NCBI RefSeq assembly: GCF_009817885.1
Contig: NZ_CP041764.1
Span: 434,001 to 498,000 of the forward strand
Source of the DNA: Serratia rhizosphaerae
GTDB taxonomy: Bacteria > Pseudomonadota > Gammaproteobacteria > Enterobacterales > Enterobacteriaceae
Direction of reading: 5' to 3'
Length of the DNA stretch: 64,000 nucleotides
The notes below the pieces were generated by a model. It saw nothing but the letters and a program-made list of their open reading frames with translations. It made no database searches and had not been told where the DNA came from. Positions 62,718 to 64,000 of the stretch are shown here, piece after piece (the stretch's first letter is position 1; each line of letters opens with the position of its first letter). The position numbers and the translations under genes were made by a program.

Positions 62718-63612
62718 TCGTACAAATTATCCGCAATTAAATTACCAATAATCTCATCCGGCTCTGACAATAAGTTAATAAATTGCAACCGGTAACGGGA
62801 GTTATTATTTTTTTCTACGCGGAATAACGGCGAAATAGTGAAGCGCAGCATAAGCGTCCGGCAGGTTTTTAGCACATCGCCCCCCATCATTGTTGATTAA
62901 AATAACGCCACCGCATCATCTATCGCGGATAAAACAGCCATGGGCGCACGTTTATATGGTGAATGATTAAGCGTTACCCGGCGTTAATAAATCATTTCAC
63001 CAGGTAGGGTGCATCCGCACAAAAAACCATTAAAACACTGGATAATCATTCGGTTAATAAAAAACCACGTTACACGACGATGTGATCGTCATCACTAAAC
63101 CCGCTTATTCATCGTTTTTAGCTAGATCCTCGCCACTGCTTAAAATATATTGCTCACCTTCTGTACACAGGCAGCGTTTTATCCGGCCAAGCAGGCAAAA
63201 ACCCAGATAACGCATGCAGTAATAAAAAAACACAATAAAGCATAATGCTTCACGCAGATGAACATTTAATAAATAAAATTTTAACAAAGTGGGTATTTGC
63301 CGCATATATATCGCATTTGAGAGCGTGATCACGGTTGTTTATGCTGGAAATCGCTATCTTTCTGCCATCAAAAACGGGAGACAAGAATCTTCCGAGTTAA
63401 TACTCTATTTTCCGCCTAACCTGGGCGGCATGATTTTTAGTGTTAGTTCATCGCCACGATAATTAGCACAATAAACAACCAGGGGGAGGTTCCTTTATCC
63501 CCGCAAGAAACGCCTGATTTAACCGGCAGCCGCTGACTGATTTACGGCTTTCGGCTTTAACGTAAATTTTTGACTTTGCTTTTAAATTAACGTGTTCACT
63601 TCGGAGATATTT
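62718..63612. promoter_or_regulatory. Long AT-rich region upstream of sdaC
   Basis: About 900 bp of noticeably AT-rich DNA. Two minus-strand open frames, 62687-62890 (67 codons) and 63105-63332 (75 codons, hydrophobic), have no recognisable homology and weak start contexts; I do not call them as genes. The region probably carries the sdaC control elements, including the CRP-like site at 63081-63096. E. coli sdaC is controlled by CRP and Lrp. Confidence 0.5.
63081..63096 (+). promoter_or_regulatory. Candidate CRP site upstream of sdaC
   Basis: TGTGATCGTCATCACT has a perfect left half TGTGA, the required 6-bp spacer and TCACT as right half (consensus TCACA). It lies about 520 bp upstream of the sdaC start, so it may serve a distal promoter or be coincidental. 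Confidence 0.45.
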
Positions 63613-64000
63613 ATGGACACTACACAGACCGGCACGATTGTCTCGGCAGCATCGGGTTCCAGCAGTACCTGGCGTAAAAGCGATACCATGTGGATGTTGG
63701 GCCTGTACGGCACCGCCATCGGCGCAGGCGTGCTGTTCCTGCCCATCAACGCCGGGATCGGCGGCTTAATCCCGCTGATTATCATGGCCATCATCGCCTT
63801 CCCGATGACGTTCTTCGCCCACCGCGGCCTGTGCCGTTTTGTCCTGTCCGGCAAAAATCCGGGCGAAGATATCACCGAGGTGGTGGAAGAGCACTTCGGC
63901 ATCAGCGCCGGTAAGCTGATTACCCTGCTCTACTTCTTCGCCATCTACCCTATCCTGCTGGTTTACAGCGTCGCCATCACCAACACCGTCGACAGTTTCA
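63613..64000 (+). CDS. sdaC: Serine transporter SdaC, N-terminal part (3' end outside window)
   Basis: The first 129 codons of a serine/H+ symporter of the HAAAP family. The sequence [39 protein letters not shown] and [18 protein letters not shown] is nearly that of E. coli SdaC. The first membrane helices are visible. GGAGATAT precedes ATG 63613. sdaB (serine deaminase) would be expected next, beyond the window. Confidence 0.95.
   Translation, partial: MDTTQTGTIVSAASGSSSTWRKSDTMWMLGLYGTAIGAGVLFLPINAGIGGLIPLIIMAIIAFPMTFFAHRGLCRFVLSGKNPGEDITEVVEEHFGISAGKLITLLYFFAIYPILLVYSVAITNTVDSF

Overview
The window reads as chromosomal DNA of an enteric gammaproteobacterium. Most genes match their Escherichia coli counterparts closely in sequence, and the order is the E. 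coli 19-21 minute core: focA-pflB-pflA, serS-rarA-lolA-ftsK-lrp-trxB-cydDC-aat-infA-clpA-clpS-cspD-macBA, then the 'ybj' block through rimK-grxA-ybjL-rybB and ybjG/deoR. High GC, local differences (deoC next to deoR, sdaC after deoR, ecotin here, no serine tRNA between infA and clpA) and inserted accessory genes suggest Serratia or a close Yersiniaceae relative. That genus call is an inference.

Layout: 1-4.0 kb, anaerobic pyruvate metabolism (truncated focA, pflB, pflA). 4.0-6.0 kb, an MFS transporter and a Nudix hydrolase. 6.1-14 kb, minus-strand core genes serS, rarA, lolA, ftsK, lrp. 14.6-20.4 kb, plus-strand trxB, cydDC, aat, infA. 20.5-27 kb, the ClpAS protease pair, cspD and the MacAB exporter. 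27-29 kb, an orphan phage-tailspike-like gene placed between macA and ybjX. 29-43.8 kb, ybjX, ybjD, lysO, hcp-hcr, poxB, ltaE, a DUF1294 gene, ybjT, ybjS, amiD, ybjQ, ybjP. 44-47.9 kb, the arginine ABC transporter artPIQM-artJ, with ArgR boxes before both transcription units. 47.9-54.8 kb, rlmC, ybjO, ybjN, rimK, ybjC, grxA, ybjM, ybjL and the sigma-E sRNA rybB. 55-59 kb, an accessory stretch: a small membrane protein, a small secreted protein, two tandem UbiA-family prenyltransferases and an IPP isomerase. 59-64 kb, ecotin, a PAP2 pseudogene, ybjG, deoC, deoR, a long AT-rich leader and the start of sdaC.

The most unusual region is 56.1-58.9 kb. Two UbiA-like integral membrane enzymes arose by duplication that included their promoter and an operator-like inverted repeat, and they are followed by a type I isopentenyl-diphosphate isomerase. 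This looks like a compact isoprenoid or prenylation locus with no obvious acceptor or polyprenyl synthase nearby. Other points: the tailspike-like gene with a two-helix membrane hairpin fused in frame; a one-base shift near the 3' end of cydC that replaces the conserved C-terminus; a decayed PAP2 phosphatase gene beside intact ybjG; and twin perfect 16-bp DeoR-type operators before deoC.

All calls come from reading the sequence and remembered protein families. No database search was run.
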